Source: Collinsella sp. AF02-46-1 (lineage in GTDB: Bacteria; Actinomycetota; Coriobacteriia; Coriobacteriales; Coriobacteriaceae). From it: a stretch of DNA of 20,398 bases. The position numbers were made by a program, and so were the translations under genes. Position 1 is the stretch's first letter; each line of letters begins with the position of its first letter. Below the pieces are notes generated by a model. The model was not told where the DNA came from. It searched no databases and saw only the letters and a list, made by a program, of their open reading frames with translations. Shown in pieces: positions 1 through 7,237 of the stretch. The stretch lies in assembly GCA_934876235.1 (NCBI GenBank), contig CAKXKM010000029.1, positions 1 through 20,398 on the forward strand, written 5' to 3'.

Positions 1-499
1 TACTGAGACCGTCCCCGAGATTCTCTCGGGCGAGGAGGTTGCGCTCGTCAATGCCGTTCAGTGGTCTCAGACTGCCCGCAAGGACGTACTGATGGCCACG
101 AACCCGAGCGCCCGCCATGCGCTCGATTTTGGCAAGACGGGGGAGCGCACCCTGCGCGCCTGCTTGGGCGATGCCGCTTCGCAGGTCCCTGCCTACCAGC
201 TGTCGTCCGAGGGCATGCGCTTTGAGGCGCGCCTCGCCCATGATGCCTGCGACTTCGATATCGATTACGTCTTTGAGGTCGATGACTGCCTGGAGGACTT
301 TGGTATCGAGGAGCTTTCCTTTGATCTGGAGCCTGCCGCATATGTCGAGGAGTTCCGCAGGCAGCAGTTTGTCCGCTCGAACCGCAGCATGTTGCCGCTG
401 CCCGCGGCACTCGGCGCCATTCGTCTAACGAGCGTTGAGGACGAGGTTCTTGAGCGCCATGCTCACGCCTACTTGGCTTCTCGCAAAGAACTTCTCTAA
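1..499 (+). CDS. Unrecognised protein, 3' (C-terminal) part only
   Basis: The reading frame is open from base 2 to the TAA ending at 499, so the gene begins upstream of the window and the ATG at 92 is probably internal. About 165 residues are visible. The sequence is mixed and soluble-looking, with acidic stretches (around DIDYVFEVDDCLEDFG), no obvious signal peptide, no membrane segment and no motif I can name. Codon use matches the neighbouring housekeeping genes, which supports a real gene. It is co-directional with the aminopeptidase gene, but a 132-base gap containing a promoter-like sequence and a large hairpin separates them, so they are probably separate transcription units. I do not recognise the family and assign no function. 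Confidence 0.6.
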   Translation, partial: TETVPEILSGEEVALVNAVQWSQTARKDVLMATNPSARHALDFGKTGERTLRACLGDAASQVPAYQLSSEGMRFEARLAHDACDFDIDYVFEVDDCLEDFGIEELSFDLEPAAYVEEFRRQQFVRSNRSMLPLPAALGAIRLTSVEDEVLERHAHAYLASRKELL

Positions 500-505
500 G
501 ATTTA

Positions 506-531
506 TTGACATCCATCGTCTTTCGTATCAT
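506..531 (+). promoter_or_regulatory. Candidate promoter for the M24 peptidase gene
   Basis: A TTGACA lies at 506-511 and a TATCAT -10-like hexamer at 526-531. The 14-base spacer is shorter than usual, so only the -10 may be in use. A start about seven bases after the -10 would fall almost exactly at the first base of the hairpin at 537-599. Inferred by eye only. Confidence 0.35.
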
Positions 532-536
532 GTTGA

Positions 537-599
537 GGGACGGGTTTTCAATCGGTCGCGGATCGCAAGCGATTCCGTCGTTCGGTTGAGACCCGTCCC
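537..599 (+). other. Large hairpin in the 5' leader of the M24 peptidase gene
   Basis: GGGACGGGT at 537-545 pairs perfectly with ACCCGTCCC at 591-599. Inside, TCAATCG near 548-554 can pair with CGGTTGA near 583-589, and TCG/CGA pairs around 563-572 close the top, giving one long rod. Only TTTT (604-607) follows. It could be a weak terminator of the upstream gene or a 5' structure on the peptidase mRNA. The coincidence with the predicted transcription start favours a leader. Confidence 0.5.
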
Positions 600-631
600 G
601 CACTTTTAGAGACAACAAGAAAGGAATCTGC

Positions 632-1762
632 ATGTCAGAGTTTGCTGCCGGCCCTGCCGGTCGTATCGAGCGTGTCCGTACCCTGATGGCTGAGCGCGGC
701 TACGACGCTATCGTGGTTCGTGACGAGGCCAATCTTCGTTGGCTTACGGGCGTGAAGGGCGTCTTCGATTACACCTTCGAGTTCCCGCACGCGGCGTTTA
801 TTACGGCTGACCAGTGCCTGTTCCATACTGACTCGCGCTACCTCAACAGCTTTGAGGAGAACACGCCCGCCGGCAGCCCCTGGGTCTACGATATGGACGA
901 GGGCACCATCCCCGGTTGGGTCGCCGGCAAGATCGCGGCCAATAAGTGCCGCGTCTGCGCTGTCGAGGACGACATGCAGATCAACTTCTACCAGGGTATT
1001 CAGCGTGGCCTGGAGGATCGTTCTGTAGCCTGCATGCTGCCGCTGATGCATGACGACATTCGCAAGATGCGCGCCATCAAGGACGCCGAGGAGATCGAGC
1101 TCATGCGCCATGCGCAGTCGATCACCGACGCCGCCTTCCAGCATATGCTCGGCTTTATTAAGCCCGGTATGACCGAGAAGCAGGTTCGCAACGAGCTCGA
1201 GAACTTTATGTTCGCCAACGGTGCCGACAGCCTGGCCTTCGGCTCTATCGTGGCGAGCGGCCCCAATACCGCCAACCCGCATGCCGTCCCGAGTGATCGC
1301 GTGATCGAGAAGGGCGACTTTGTCCTCATGGATTACGGCGCGGGCTACTGCGATTATCGTTCCGACATGACGCGCACCGTCGTGATGGGCGAGCCTACCC
1401 AGGAGCAGCTCGACCTGTACGCGCTCGTGCGCCGTACGCACGAGGAGTGCGTCGCCGCCATCCATCCGGGCGTCGAGGGCAACGACATTTTCAAGCTTTC
1501 CAAGAAGATCATTGGCGATGCCGGCTATGGCGATTACTACAACCATGGTCTGGGCCACGGCGTCGGTATCGACATCCACGAGCTGCCCAACTTCAACCGC
1601 AGCAAGAATATCATCGAGGTTGGCTCGGTTATCACCATGGAGCCCGGTGTCTACCTGCCCGGCGTGGGCGGCGTGCGCCTGGAGGACTACGGCGTGGTCA
1701 CCGAGAACGGCTACGAGCCCTTCACCAAGACGCCGCATGACCTCCACGTCATCGATTGCTAG
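632..1762 (+). CDS. Xaa-Pro aminopeptidase/dipeptidase, M24 family
   Basis: Encodes 376 aa, a normal length for the creatinase/aminopeptidase P branch of family M24. These cytosolic enzymes remove N-terminal residues ahead of proline. Residues 1 to about 140 resemble the non-catalytic creatinase N domain; the rest is the pita-bread catalytic domain. All five expected metal ligands are visible: D234 (MDYGAG), D245 (SDMTRT), H309 (GLGHGVG), E337 (MEPG) and E351 (RLED). The ATG at 632 is preceded by GAAAGGA at good spacing. The gene lies directly upstream of efp, as yqhT does in Bacillus, but its own terminator at 1785-1827 separates it from the efp operon. Family assignment is firm; exact specificity (PepP or PepQ type) is not. 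Confidence 0.93.
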   Translation: MSEFAAGPAGRIERVRTLMAERGYDAIVVRDEANLRWLTGVKGVFDYTFEFPHAAFITADQCLFHTDSRYLNSFEENTPAGSPWVYDMDEGTIPGWVAGKIAANKCRVCAVEDDMQINFYQGIQRGLEDRSVACMLPLMHDDIRKMRAIKDAEEIELMRHAQSITDAAFQHMLGFIKPGMTEKQVRNELENFMFANGADSLAFGSIVASGPNTANPHAVPSDRVIEKGDFVLMDYGAGYCDYRSDMTRTVVMGEPTQEQLDLYALVRRTHEECVAAIHPGVEGNDIFKLSKKIIGDAGYGDYYNHGLGHGVGIDIHELPNFNRSKNIIEVGSVITMEPGVYLPGVGGVRLEDYGVVTENGYEPFTKTPHDLHVIDC

Positions 1763-1784
1763 CTCATTTCGATAGATTTTTGGG

Positions 1785-1827
1785 GCGGGGCGTCCGGATC
1801 GATTCGGACGCCCCGCGTTCTCTTTTT
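1785..1827 (+). terminator. Intrinsic terminator after the M24 peptidase gene
   Basis: A perfect 12-bp GC-rich stem (1785-1796 with 1805-1816, loop GATCGATT) is followed by a T-rich tract, TTCTCTTTTT. It starts 22 bases after the stop codon. Its left edge, TTTTTGGGGCGGGG, resembles a motif found after other genes in the window. Confidence 0.85.
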
Positions 1828-1858
1828 ATGCGCTCGCTGCAGGCGCCGTCTGCAAGTG

Positions 1859-1864
1859 TATAAT
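1859..1864 (+). promoter_or_regulatory. Promoter (-10 box) of the efp-recN operon
   Basis: A perfect TATAAT lies 58 bases upstream of the efp ATG and just after the preceding terminator. No good -35 hexamer is seen at 16-18 bases upstream. Position and match support it as the main promoter of the operon. Confidence 0.6.
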
Positions 1865-1921
1865 TTCCGTCGTATGTAATTTGGACGCTTGTGCGTTCTG
1901 TCCATAACAAGAAAGGTCGCT

Positions 1922-2485
1922 ATGCCTACCATTTCTACCGCCGACTTCAAGAACGGCCTCGGTCTCCGCATCAAGGACAAGGTCTACACCATCGTCGAGT
2001 TCCAGCATGTCAAGCCGGGCAAGGGCGGCGCGTTTGTGCGCTACAAGACCCGTGACATCAAGAGCGGCCGCGTCGTCGAGAACACCTGCAACGCTGGTAC
2101 CAAGTTCGAGAGCGTCATGCTCACCACCCGTGAGTTCCAGTACCTCTACAACGATGGCACCGACTACATCTTCATGGACAACGAGTCCTATGAGCAGGTT
2201 CCCGTTCCCGAGGACATGGTGGGCGAGAACTCCAAGTGGCTGCGCGAGAACGACATCTGCCAGCTGCTCTTCGCCGACGACGAGCTCATGGGCGTGACCC
2301 CGCCGATGTTCATCGAGACCACCATCGTCCAGACCGACCCGGGCTTTAAGGGCGACACCGTCCAGGGTTCCACCAAGCCGGCCACGATCGACACCGGCGC
2401 TGTCATCCAGGTCCCCATGTACCTCAACGAGGGCGAGGTCATCAAGGTTGACACCCGCGACGGCAAGTTCGTCTCCCGCGTCTAG
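1922..2485 (+). CDS. efp: Translation elongation factor P
   Basis: Encodes 187 aa, the standard EF-P length. EF-P enters the ribosomal E site and relieves stalling at polyproline. The sequence shows the KOW-like N domain starting MPTISTADFKNGLGL, the loop PGKGGAFVR whose lysine (K34) sits at the tip that touches the peptidyl transferase centre, and the C-terminal OB domains ending RDGKFVSRV. No EarP-type arginine is present at the tip. The ATG at 1922 is chosen over an in-frame ATG at 1889 because AAGAAAGG lies just upstream and because family members begin at this residue. It is the first gene of a seven-gene operon. Codon choice is heavily C/G-ending, as expected for a highly expressed gene. 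Confidence 0.97.
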   Translation: MPTISTADFKNGLGLRIKDKVYTIVEFQHVKPGKGGAFVRYKTRDIKSGRVVENTCNAGTKFESVMLTTREFQYLYNDGTDYIFMDNESYEQVPVPEDMVGENSKWLRENDICQLLFADDELMGVTPPMFIETTIVQTDPGFKGDTVQGSTKPATIDTGAVIQVPMYLNEGEVIKVDTRDGKFVSRV

Positions 2486-2509
2486 CAACCAACTCTTCTA
2501 GGAGGACTC

Positions 2510-2872
2510 ATGCCCCAGGAAATCAAGATTGACGGCATCGGCATTTCGCCCGATGTTCTGACCGCCATCGTCTCGCGCGCCGTGTCGGATGTCGAGGGCA
2601 TCGCCTCCGTTGGCGTCAAGGACCTTGCCACCAACCTTGTCTCCATGATGCTCTCGTCCAAGGCCCCGGCTTCCGAGCCGGCGGTCGAGGCCGAGGTCGT
2701 CGGCGACAAGCTCGCACTCACCGTGCGTGTCGTGGTGTTCTTTGGCTATCCGTTCAAGAAACTCGCCGAGGCCGTTCGCGCCGCCGTGGTCGCCGCCATC
2801 GATGCCCAGGTGGGCGTTGAGGTCGAGCGCGTTGACGTTTGCATCGACGGCCTCGTTTTCCCCAAGGAGTAA
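2510..2872 (+). CDS. Asp23/Gls24 family envelope-stress-type protein
   Basis: Encodes 120 aa with the Asp23/Gls24 (DUF322) pattern: an N-terminal IKIDGIGISPDVLTAIVSRA helix region, VEGIASVGV, a central beta strand pair, and LAEAVRAAVVAAIDAQVGVEVERVDV. Relatives in Firmicutes (YqhY, Asp23) are small soluble or membrane-associated proteins linked to envelope stress or fatty-acid control; the molecular role is not settled. A strong AGGAGG precedes the ATG. It lies 24 bases after efp and 3 bases before nusB, matching the yqhY-nusB order of Bacillus. No membrane segment is visible. Confidence 0.88.
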   Translation: MPQEIKIDGIGISPDVLTAIVSRAVSDVEGIASVGVKDLATNLVSMMLSSKAPASEPAVEAEVVGDKLALTVRVVVFFGYPFKKLAEAVRAAVVAAIDAQVGVEVERVDVCIDGLVFPKE

Positions 2873-2875
2873 CCT

Positions 2876-3460
2876 TTGAGCCTTAAGGTTTATCGCGGGC
2901 GTACGCTTGCCCGCAGTCAGGCGCTGCAGCTGCTATTTCAGGCCGAGGCCACGGACAGCCCGCTCGAGCGCGTCCTCGAGGGTGATTTCCTGATCTCGAA
3001 GGGCCCCCTCGACCCCTATGCGCTGGAGCTGTGCCGCGGTGCCTACGAGCATATCGATCGCATCGACTGTGCCCTGCGCGCCGTCGCCAAGAACTGGGAT
3101 CTTATGCGCATGCCCGGCGCCGACCGCAATCTGCTGCGTATCGCCGTCTACGAGATGCGCTTCCTTACCGACGAAGAGGTCTCGGACGCTATCGTGATCA
3201 ACGAGGCCGTCGAACTTGCCAAGGCCTATGGCACCGACCAGTCCGCGTCGTTCGTCAACGGCGTGCTGGGCAAGATCGCGCGCAGCGAGGAGTTGCCGGG
3301 CGAGGACCTGTACCAGGAACTGCTGGCCGAGGATCGCGCTCGCGAGGAGGCCCAGGCTGCTGAGGCTGCCGCCAAGGTTGCGGTTGCCCAGGCCGAGGCT
3401 GGCGTGCTGGCCGAGGATGCGGACGCCGCCGAGGCTGACATCGACTCCGTCGAGGAGTAG
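2876..3460 (+). CDS. nusB: Transcription antitermination factor NusB, with C-terminal extension
   Basis: Encodes 194 aa. NusB pairs with NusE (S10) and binds BoxA RNA to support rRNA transcription. The all-helical NusB core spans roughly residues 1-150: RSQALQLLFQAE near the N-terminus, NWDLMRMPGADRNLLRIAVYEM in the middle, and the family signature VINEAVELAKAYGTDQSASFVNGVLGKI. After this, about 45 residues form an Ala/Glu/Asp-rich tail of helical, low-complexity character not needed in classical NusB (about 140 aa). The start codon is TTG at 2876, supported by AAGGAG at 2864-2869 inside the end of the Asp23 gene; no better ATG is available near the conserved start. The tail's function is unknown. 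Confidence 0.95.
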   Translation: MSLKVYRGRTLARSQALQLLFQAEATDSPLERVLEGDFLISKGPLDPYALELCRGAYEHIDRIDCALRAVAKNWDLMRMPGADRNLLRIAVYEMRFLTDEEVSDAIVINEAVELAKAYGTDQSASFVNGVLGKIARSEELPGEDLYQELLAEDRAREEAQAAEAAAKVAVAQAEAGVLAEDADAAEADIDSVEE

Positions 3461-3462
3461 CC

Positions 3463-3702
3463 ATGCCAGAGGGTTCTGTCCGCAACTTTGACGAGATCTC
3501 GGACCGTCTGGACCAGATCATCGCTACCGTTCGCTCCAAGGATACGTCCTTGGAGCGTTCGCTCGATCTGTTTGACGAGGCGATTGAGCTGGGCTCCCGC
3601 GCGGTCGATATGGTCGACAAGTTTGAGCTGACGCCGCGTGAGGCCGACAAGCTCGAGCAGGAATACGATGAGGATGCGGCAAACGAATCCCAGGATAGCT
3701 AG
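3463..3702 (+). CDS. xseB: Exodeoxyribonuclease VII small subunit
   Basis: Encodes 79 aa, typical for XseB, which forms the small helical subunits of the ExoVII single-strand nuclease. Visible are the helix FDEISDRLDQIIATVRSKD, the signature LERSLDLFDEAIELG, and a second helix ending in an acidic tail. The ATG is 2 bases after the nusB stop, with GAGGAG just upstream, so translation is coupled. The large catalytic subunit gene xseA, which normally lies immediately before xseB, is absent here and must be elsewhere if ExoVII is functional. Confidence 0.93.
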   Translation: MPEGSVRNFDEISDRLDQIIATVRSKDTSLERSLDLFDEAIELGSRAVDMVDKFELTPREADKLEQEYDEDAANESQDS

Positions 3703-3737
3703 GCCGCATCTCCGGATACGAATGGTTGATGGCATTC

Positions 3738-4541
3738 ATGAAACGCGTGCGTCTTGATGACGAACTGATTTCACAGGGCATCTGCGCCGATCGCGCGGAT
3801 GCCCTTCGCACTCTTATGGCCGGCTTGGTCTCGAGCGGCGGCGAGCGCTTGACTTCGCCGGGGCTTAAGGTGACCCCGGGTCTGCCGCTGCACGTGAAGG
3901 GGCGCATTCCCTATGTTGGCCGCGGCGGTCTTAAGCTCGAAGGCGCGCTTGATGCGTTTGGCATCAATCCGACGGGCCTTAGCTGTCTGGATGTGGGCTG
4001 CTCTACCGGCGGCTTTACCGATTGCCTGCTCAAGCGCGGAGCTGCGACCGTTATCTCGGTGGACGTGGGTCGCGCACAGTTCGATTGGTCGTTGCGTCAG
4101 GACGATCGCGTGACGCTGCATGAGCGCACCAACGTGACGCAGCTGCCTGAGCTTGGCTATGCGGGCGCCATCGACCTGGCTGTTTGTGATGTCTCGTTTA
4201 CCAGCATCGCGAACATTATCGATGCGGTGCTGGCGTGCCTGGCGCCTACGGGTGCATTCTGCACGCTCGTAAAGCCGCAGTTTGAGGCTCCGGCGGCGCT
4301 GGTGGGTGAGGGCGGCATTGTGACCGATCCCGCCGTGCGCCGCGATACACTCGTGGCGGCGGTTGAACTCTTTGCAGCCAAGGGCCTTTTTCCGGTCGAT
4401 GTGTGCGTGTCGCCCATTCATGGTGCCAAGGGAAATGTTGAGTTTTTCTTGTACGGCGCGAGGTATGCCCCCGGCGACCGCTCGCAAGACGAGCTGCAAT
4501 CCCAGGTATCGGTTATGAGCGAGAAAGCTGCAACGCTATGA
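3738..4541 (+). CDS. tlyA: TlyA family rRNA 2'-O-methyltransferase / hemolysin-like protein
   Basis: Encodes 267 aa from the ATG at 3738. TlyA uses SAM to 2'-O-methylate 16S and/or 23S rRNA; the hemolysin name is historical. An N-terminal S4 RNA-binding domain (RVRLDDELISQGICADRADA through LPLHVKGRIPYVGRGGLK) precedes an FtsJ/RrmJ-type domain with SAM motif LDVGCSTGGFTDCLL. The K-D-K-E pattern fits GRGGLKL, CDVSF, LVKPQF and GNVEFFL. TTG 3726 and ATG 3729 are in-frame alternative starts and none has a clear ribosome site; 3738 gives the usual MKRxRLD start. The stop overlaps nadK (ATGA), and the tlyA-nadK-recN order is the actinobacterial one. Confidence 0.93.
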   Translation: MKRVRLDDELISQGICADRADALRTLMAGLVSSGGERLTSPGLKVTPGLPLHVKGRIPYVGRGGLKLEGALDAFGINPTGLSCLDVGCSTGGFTDCLLKRGAATVISVDVGRAQFDWSLRQDDRVTLHERTNVTQLPELGYAGAIDLAVCDVSFTSIANIIDAVLACLAPTGAFCTLVKPQFEAPAALVGEGGIVTDPAVRRDTLVAAVELFAAKGLFPVDVCVSPIHGAKGNVEFFLYGARYAPGDRSQDELQSQVSVMSEKAATL

Positions 4542-5398
4542 AGGTCTTTCTGGTTCCCAATTACTACAAGCAAGAAGCGGTCGAGAGCGGCCTGATGCTC
4601 GAGCTTTGGCTGACGCGCCAGGGCTATGAGGTCGCATGGGCTGCCGACCAGCGATCGAAGATTCAAAGCACGCCTGATATTGACGGCTCCGATCTGGTCA
4701 TTACGCTCGGCGGCGACGGTACGTTGCTGCGCGCTGCCCGCATCCTCAACCATCGCGAGATTCCTATCCTCGGTCTTTCCTATGGTCACCTGGGCTTTTT
4801 GACGGCCGCGAGCCCTGAGGAGCGCGACATTTTGCAGGTTGTGAGCGATGCCCTGTCTGGTGAGCTGCACGTGAGCCGTCGCGCTACCATCGCCGCGGAT
4901 ATCGTGTCCGTGCGCGAAGACGGTACGAAGGATGTCGTGCGCACCTTCGCCCTCAACGACATGGCGCTTACCCGCGGTCCGCTGTCCGATATGGTCGAGT
5001 TCGACATCACGGTGTCGGGCCACCATATCGATCGACTGCGTGGCGACGGCGTGGTTGTATCGACGGCGACTGGCTCCACCGGCTACGCGCTATCCGCCGG
5101 CGGTCCCATCGTCAGCCCCGATTACACGGGCATGGTCTGTGTGCCGATTGCTCCGCATACCATTCAGGCTCGCGCCTTTTTGACCTCGCCGAGCGATGTC
5201 GTCGAGATCTTTATGTCTGATGACCGTCCGAGTGTTCCGGCGATCGCTATCGATGGACAGTTTATTACCTGCGATGGCACCGTTGAGAGCGTGGCGGTGC
5301 GTCGCGGTCCCGGAGACGTGTTGCTGCTCGATTACGGTCCCGAGAGCTTCTATAACTCGGTGAGCCGCGTGTTCTATGGAGTGCGCCATGATCGATGA
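4538..5398 (+). CDS. nadK: NAD kinase
   Basis: Encodes 286 aa. Phosphorylates NAD to NADP in the cytosol. The family hallmark GGDGT is at residues 58-62 (D60 catalytic), followed by GLSYGHLGFLT and the glycine-rich segment GDGVVVSTATGSTGYALSAGGPIV that forms the NAD pocket. The usual NE motif of the second conserved block appears here as N140-D141 (ALNDMALTRG), a conservative but noticeable change. The ATG overlaps the tlyA stop by four bases, and the 3' end overlaps recN by 11 bases, giving tight translational coupling. Confidence 0.96.
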   Translation: MKVFLVPNYYKQEAVESGLMLELWLTRQGYEVAWAADQRSKIQSTPDIDGSDLVITLGGDGTLLRAARILNHREIPILGLSYGHLGFLTAASPEERDILQVVSDALSGELHVSRRATIAADIVSVREDGTKDVVRTFALNDMALTRGPLSDMVEFDITVSGHHIDRLRGDGVVVSTATGSTGYALSAGGPIVSPDYTGMVCVPIAPHTIQARAFLTSPSDVVEIFMSDDRPSVPAIAIDGQFITCDGTVESVAVRRGPGDVLLLDYGPESFYNSVSRVFYGVRHDR

Positions 5399-7016
5399 GC
5401 TGCAGGTTTCCAACATCGCGCTCATTCGCGAGGCGACGCTGGTGCCGAGTGCGGGCCTAACGGTTTTGACTGGCGAGACCGGTGCCGGCAAGACCGCGCT
5501 GCTCTCGGCGCTCAAGCTCATTTTGGGCGAGCGTGCAGATTCGTCGACCGTGCGCGAGGGAGAGGCGCTGGCGAGCGTCGAGGCGCGCTTGTTCGACGAC
5601 CCGCACGACACGGAGGGCTTTACCGTGCAGCGCAGCCTTTCTGCCGAGGGTCGCAGCCGCGTCAAGATTGACGGCCGCATCGCTAGCGTGCGCGAGCTTT
5701 CCGAGCGCGTCGGCGTGATGATGGATCTGTGCGGCCAGCATGAACACCAGCGTCTGCTCGATCCGGCGCATCATGTTGCCATGGTTGATGCCTGGGCTGG
5801 TCGCTCTGCGCTCGAGGCGCTCGACCGTTACCGTGCCTGCTTCAAGGCGTCGCGTGCGGCTGCCAAGGAGGTCCGTCGCGTGGAGGAAGCCTCACGCGCG
5901 CAGGGGAGCCGTGTCGAGGAGGCTCGCTTTGCCCTCGAGCGCATCGGCGAGGTCGACCCCAAGCCGGGCGAGTATGAGGAACTCGAGGAACTGCTGCCGC
6001 GCTCCGAACATGCCGAGGTACTGGTTGCCACAGCTAACGATGCCCATGCATCGCTTGCCGCCGAAGGTGGAGCGCTCGATGCCGTGAACAGCGCCGTGGC
6101 AGAGCTTTCCCGTATGGCTACCGTCGATCGCAAACTGGGTGACATTGCCGATGCGCTTTCGGATGCCTGCATCTCCCTTGAGGATAGCGCGAACGAGCTT
6201 CGTGCCTATCGCGATGGCGTCGCCTTCAACCCGCGCGAGCTCGCTCGCATGCGTGAGCGGTATTCCGACCTCAAGGGCCTGTTGCGTCAGTGGGGTCCCA
6301 CGATGGACGATGTTTTTGCCATGCGCGATCGCTCGCAAGAGCTGCTGTCCCTGGTCGATGATGGCGATGAACAGATCAAAAAGGCGCGTGAGGCACTCGG
6401 GAGCGCCGAGCGCGAGCTGTTCGCTGCCGCCAAGGCACTCAAGCGCGCTCGCAATACGGCGGCCCCGCGCTTCTGCCACGAGGTCGGTCGTCAGATGGCA
6501 CGCTTGGAGATGGGCGGTGCCGAGCTCGTTTGGGAGTCGCATGATCTTCCGCGCGCTGAGTGGACGCCGGCGGGTCCTTCGAGTTACGAGCTTTTGTATC
6601 GCAGCGGTGCCGGCTTGACGCCGCGTCCCCTGCGCCGAATTGCGTCGGGCGGCGAGCTCAGCCGCGTTATGCTCGCGAGCAAGGTGGTCTTGGGTAATGC
6701 TGACGGCGTCGATACACTGGTATTTGACGAGGTCGATGCCGGTGTCGGCGGCTCCACGGCTCGTGCTCTTGCTGGTGTGCTGGTCGATCTTGCCGCTACG
6801 CATCAAGTGATTGTCGTAACCCACTTGGCGCAAGTCGCCGTCATGGCCGACAAGCATTACGTGGTCAGTAAAGAGCCCGGCGACGTTCCTCAGACGCATC
6901 TGGACGAGGTGACTGGGGACGCCCGTACCGCAGAGATCGCTCGAATGCTGAGCGGCGATCAATCGGAGGCAAGCGTAGCGCACGCCAGGCAGATGCTTGC
7001 GGAGGCGCGTGCCTAG
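5388..7016 (+). CDS. recN: DNA repair protein RecN (SMC-like ATPase)
   Basis: Encodes 542 aa, the normal RecN length (about 550). RecN acts early in double-strand break repair, holding DNA ends or sister duplexes. Walker A GETGAGKT is at residues 29-36; GQHEHQ follows near 120; a coiled-coil middle region (charged, Ala/Glu/Arg-rich, roughly 150-380) carries the hinge; the ABC signature ASGGELSRVMLA and Walker B TLVFDEVDAGVGG (D447, E448) close the ATPase, with VVTHLAQVA after it. ATG 5388 is preferred over in-frame ATG 5376 because GGAG at 5378-5381 is correctly spaced and RecN proteins begin near MxxELxxxNxALI. Last gene of the operon. Confidence 0.97.
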   Translation: MIDELQVSNIALIREATLVPSAGLTVLTGETGAGKTALLSALKLILGERADSSTVREGEALASVEARLFDDPHDTEGFTVQRSLSAEGRSRVKIDGRIASVRELSERVGVMMDLCGQHEHQRLLDPAHHVAMVDAWAGRSALEALDRYRACFKASRAAAKEVRRVEEASRAQGSRVEEARFALERIGEVDPKPGEYEELEELLPRSEHAEVLVATANDAHASLAAEGGALDAVNSAVAELSRMATVDRKLGDIADALSDACISLEDSANELRAYRDGVAFNPRELARMRERYSDLKGLLRQWGPTMDDVFAMRDRSQELLSLVDDGDEQIKKAREALGSAERELFAAAKALKRARNTAAPRFCHEVGRQMARLEMGGAELVWESHDLPRAEWTPAGPSSYELLYRSGAGLTPRPLRRIASGGELSRVMLASKVVLGNADGVDTLVFDEVDAGVGGSTARALAGVLVDLAATHQVIVVTHLAQVAVMADKHYVVSKEPGDVPQTHLDEVTGDARTAEIARMLSGDQSEASVAHARQMLAEARA

Positions 7017-7050
7017 GCCGAGCCGCCACATGCATGTCCAACCCTGCCGC

Positions 7051-7206
7051 CACGAAACGGGTCCATCTACTACGTTTGGTAGGGCATCGGCAAGCACGCC
7101 AAGAATTGCAAAAAGAAAACCGCAGGTAGAACGCCTGCGGTTTTCTCTATTTTGGGTGTATGGTTGGCGGTTGCGGTTAAAACGTAGTAGATGGGCGTGT
7201 TTCGTG
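7051..7206. repeat. 27-bp inverted repeat enclosing the recN terminator
   Basis: The left arm at 7051-7077 (CACGAAAC...CATCTACTACGTTT) and the right arm at 7180-7206 are inverted copies matching at 24 of 27 bases by my alignment, with 15 consecutive identical bases next to the centre. The 102 bases between them contain the hairpin terminator. The element fills the gap between convergent recN and the RpiR gene. Such a nested dyad goes beyond a simple terminator and may be a small non-coding repeat element; I cannot check other copies. Confidence 0.75.
7115..7152. terminator. Bidirectional intrinsic terminator between recN and the RpiR gene
   Basis: A perfect 12-bp stem (7115-7126 with 7134-7145, loop TAGAACG) is preceded by an A-rich stretch and followed by TCTATTTT. 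It can therefore terminate both the forward recN operon and the reverse regulator gene. Confidence 0.88.
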
Positions 7207-7237
7207 ACGAGAGGCGTCTATCGGCTCCCCAATTTAC

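Noticed and set aside
635..1747. 370-codon open frame antisense to the M24 peptidase gene
   Set aside because: Arises from strong third-position C/G bias on the real gene; no ribosome site or recognisable domain.
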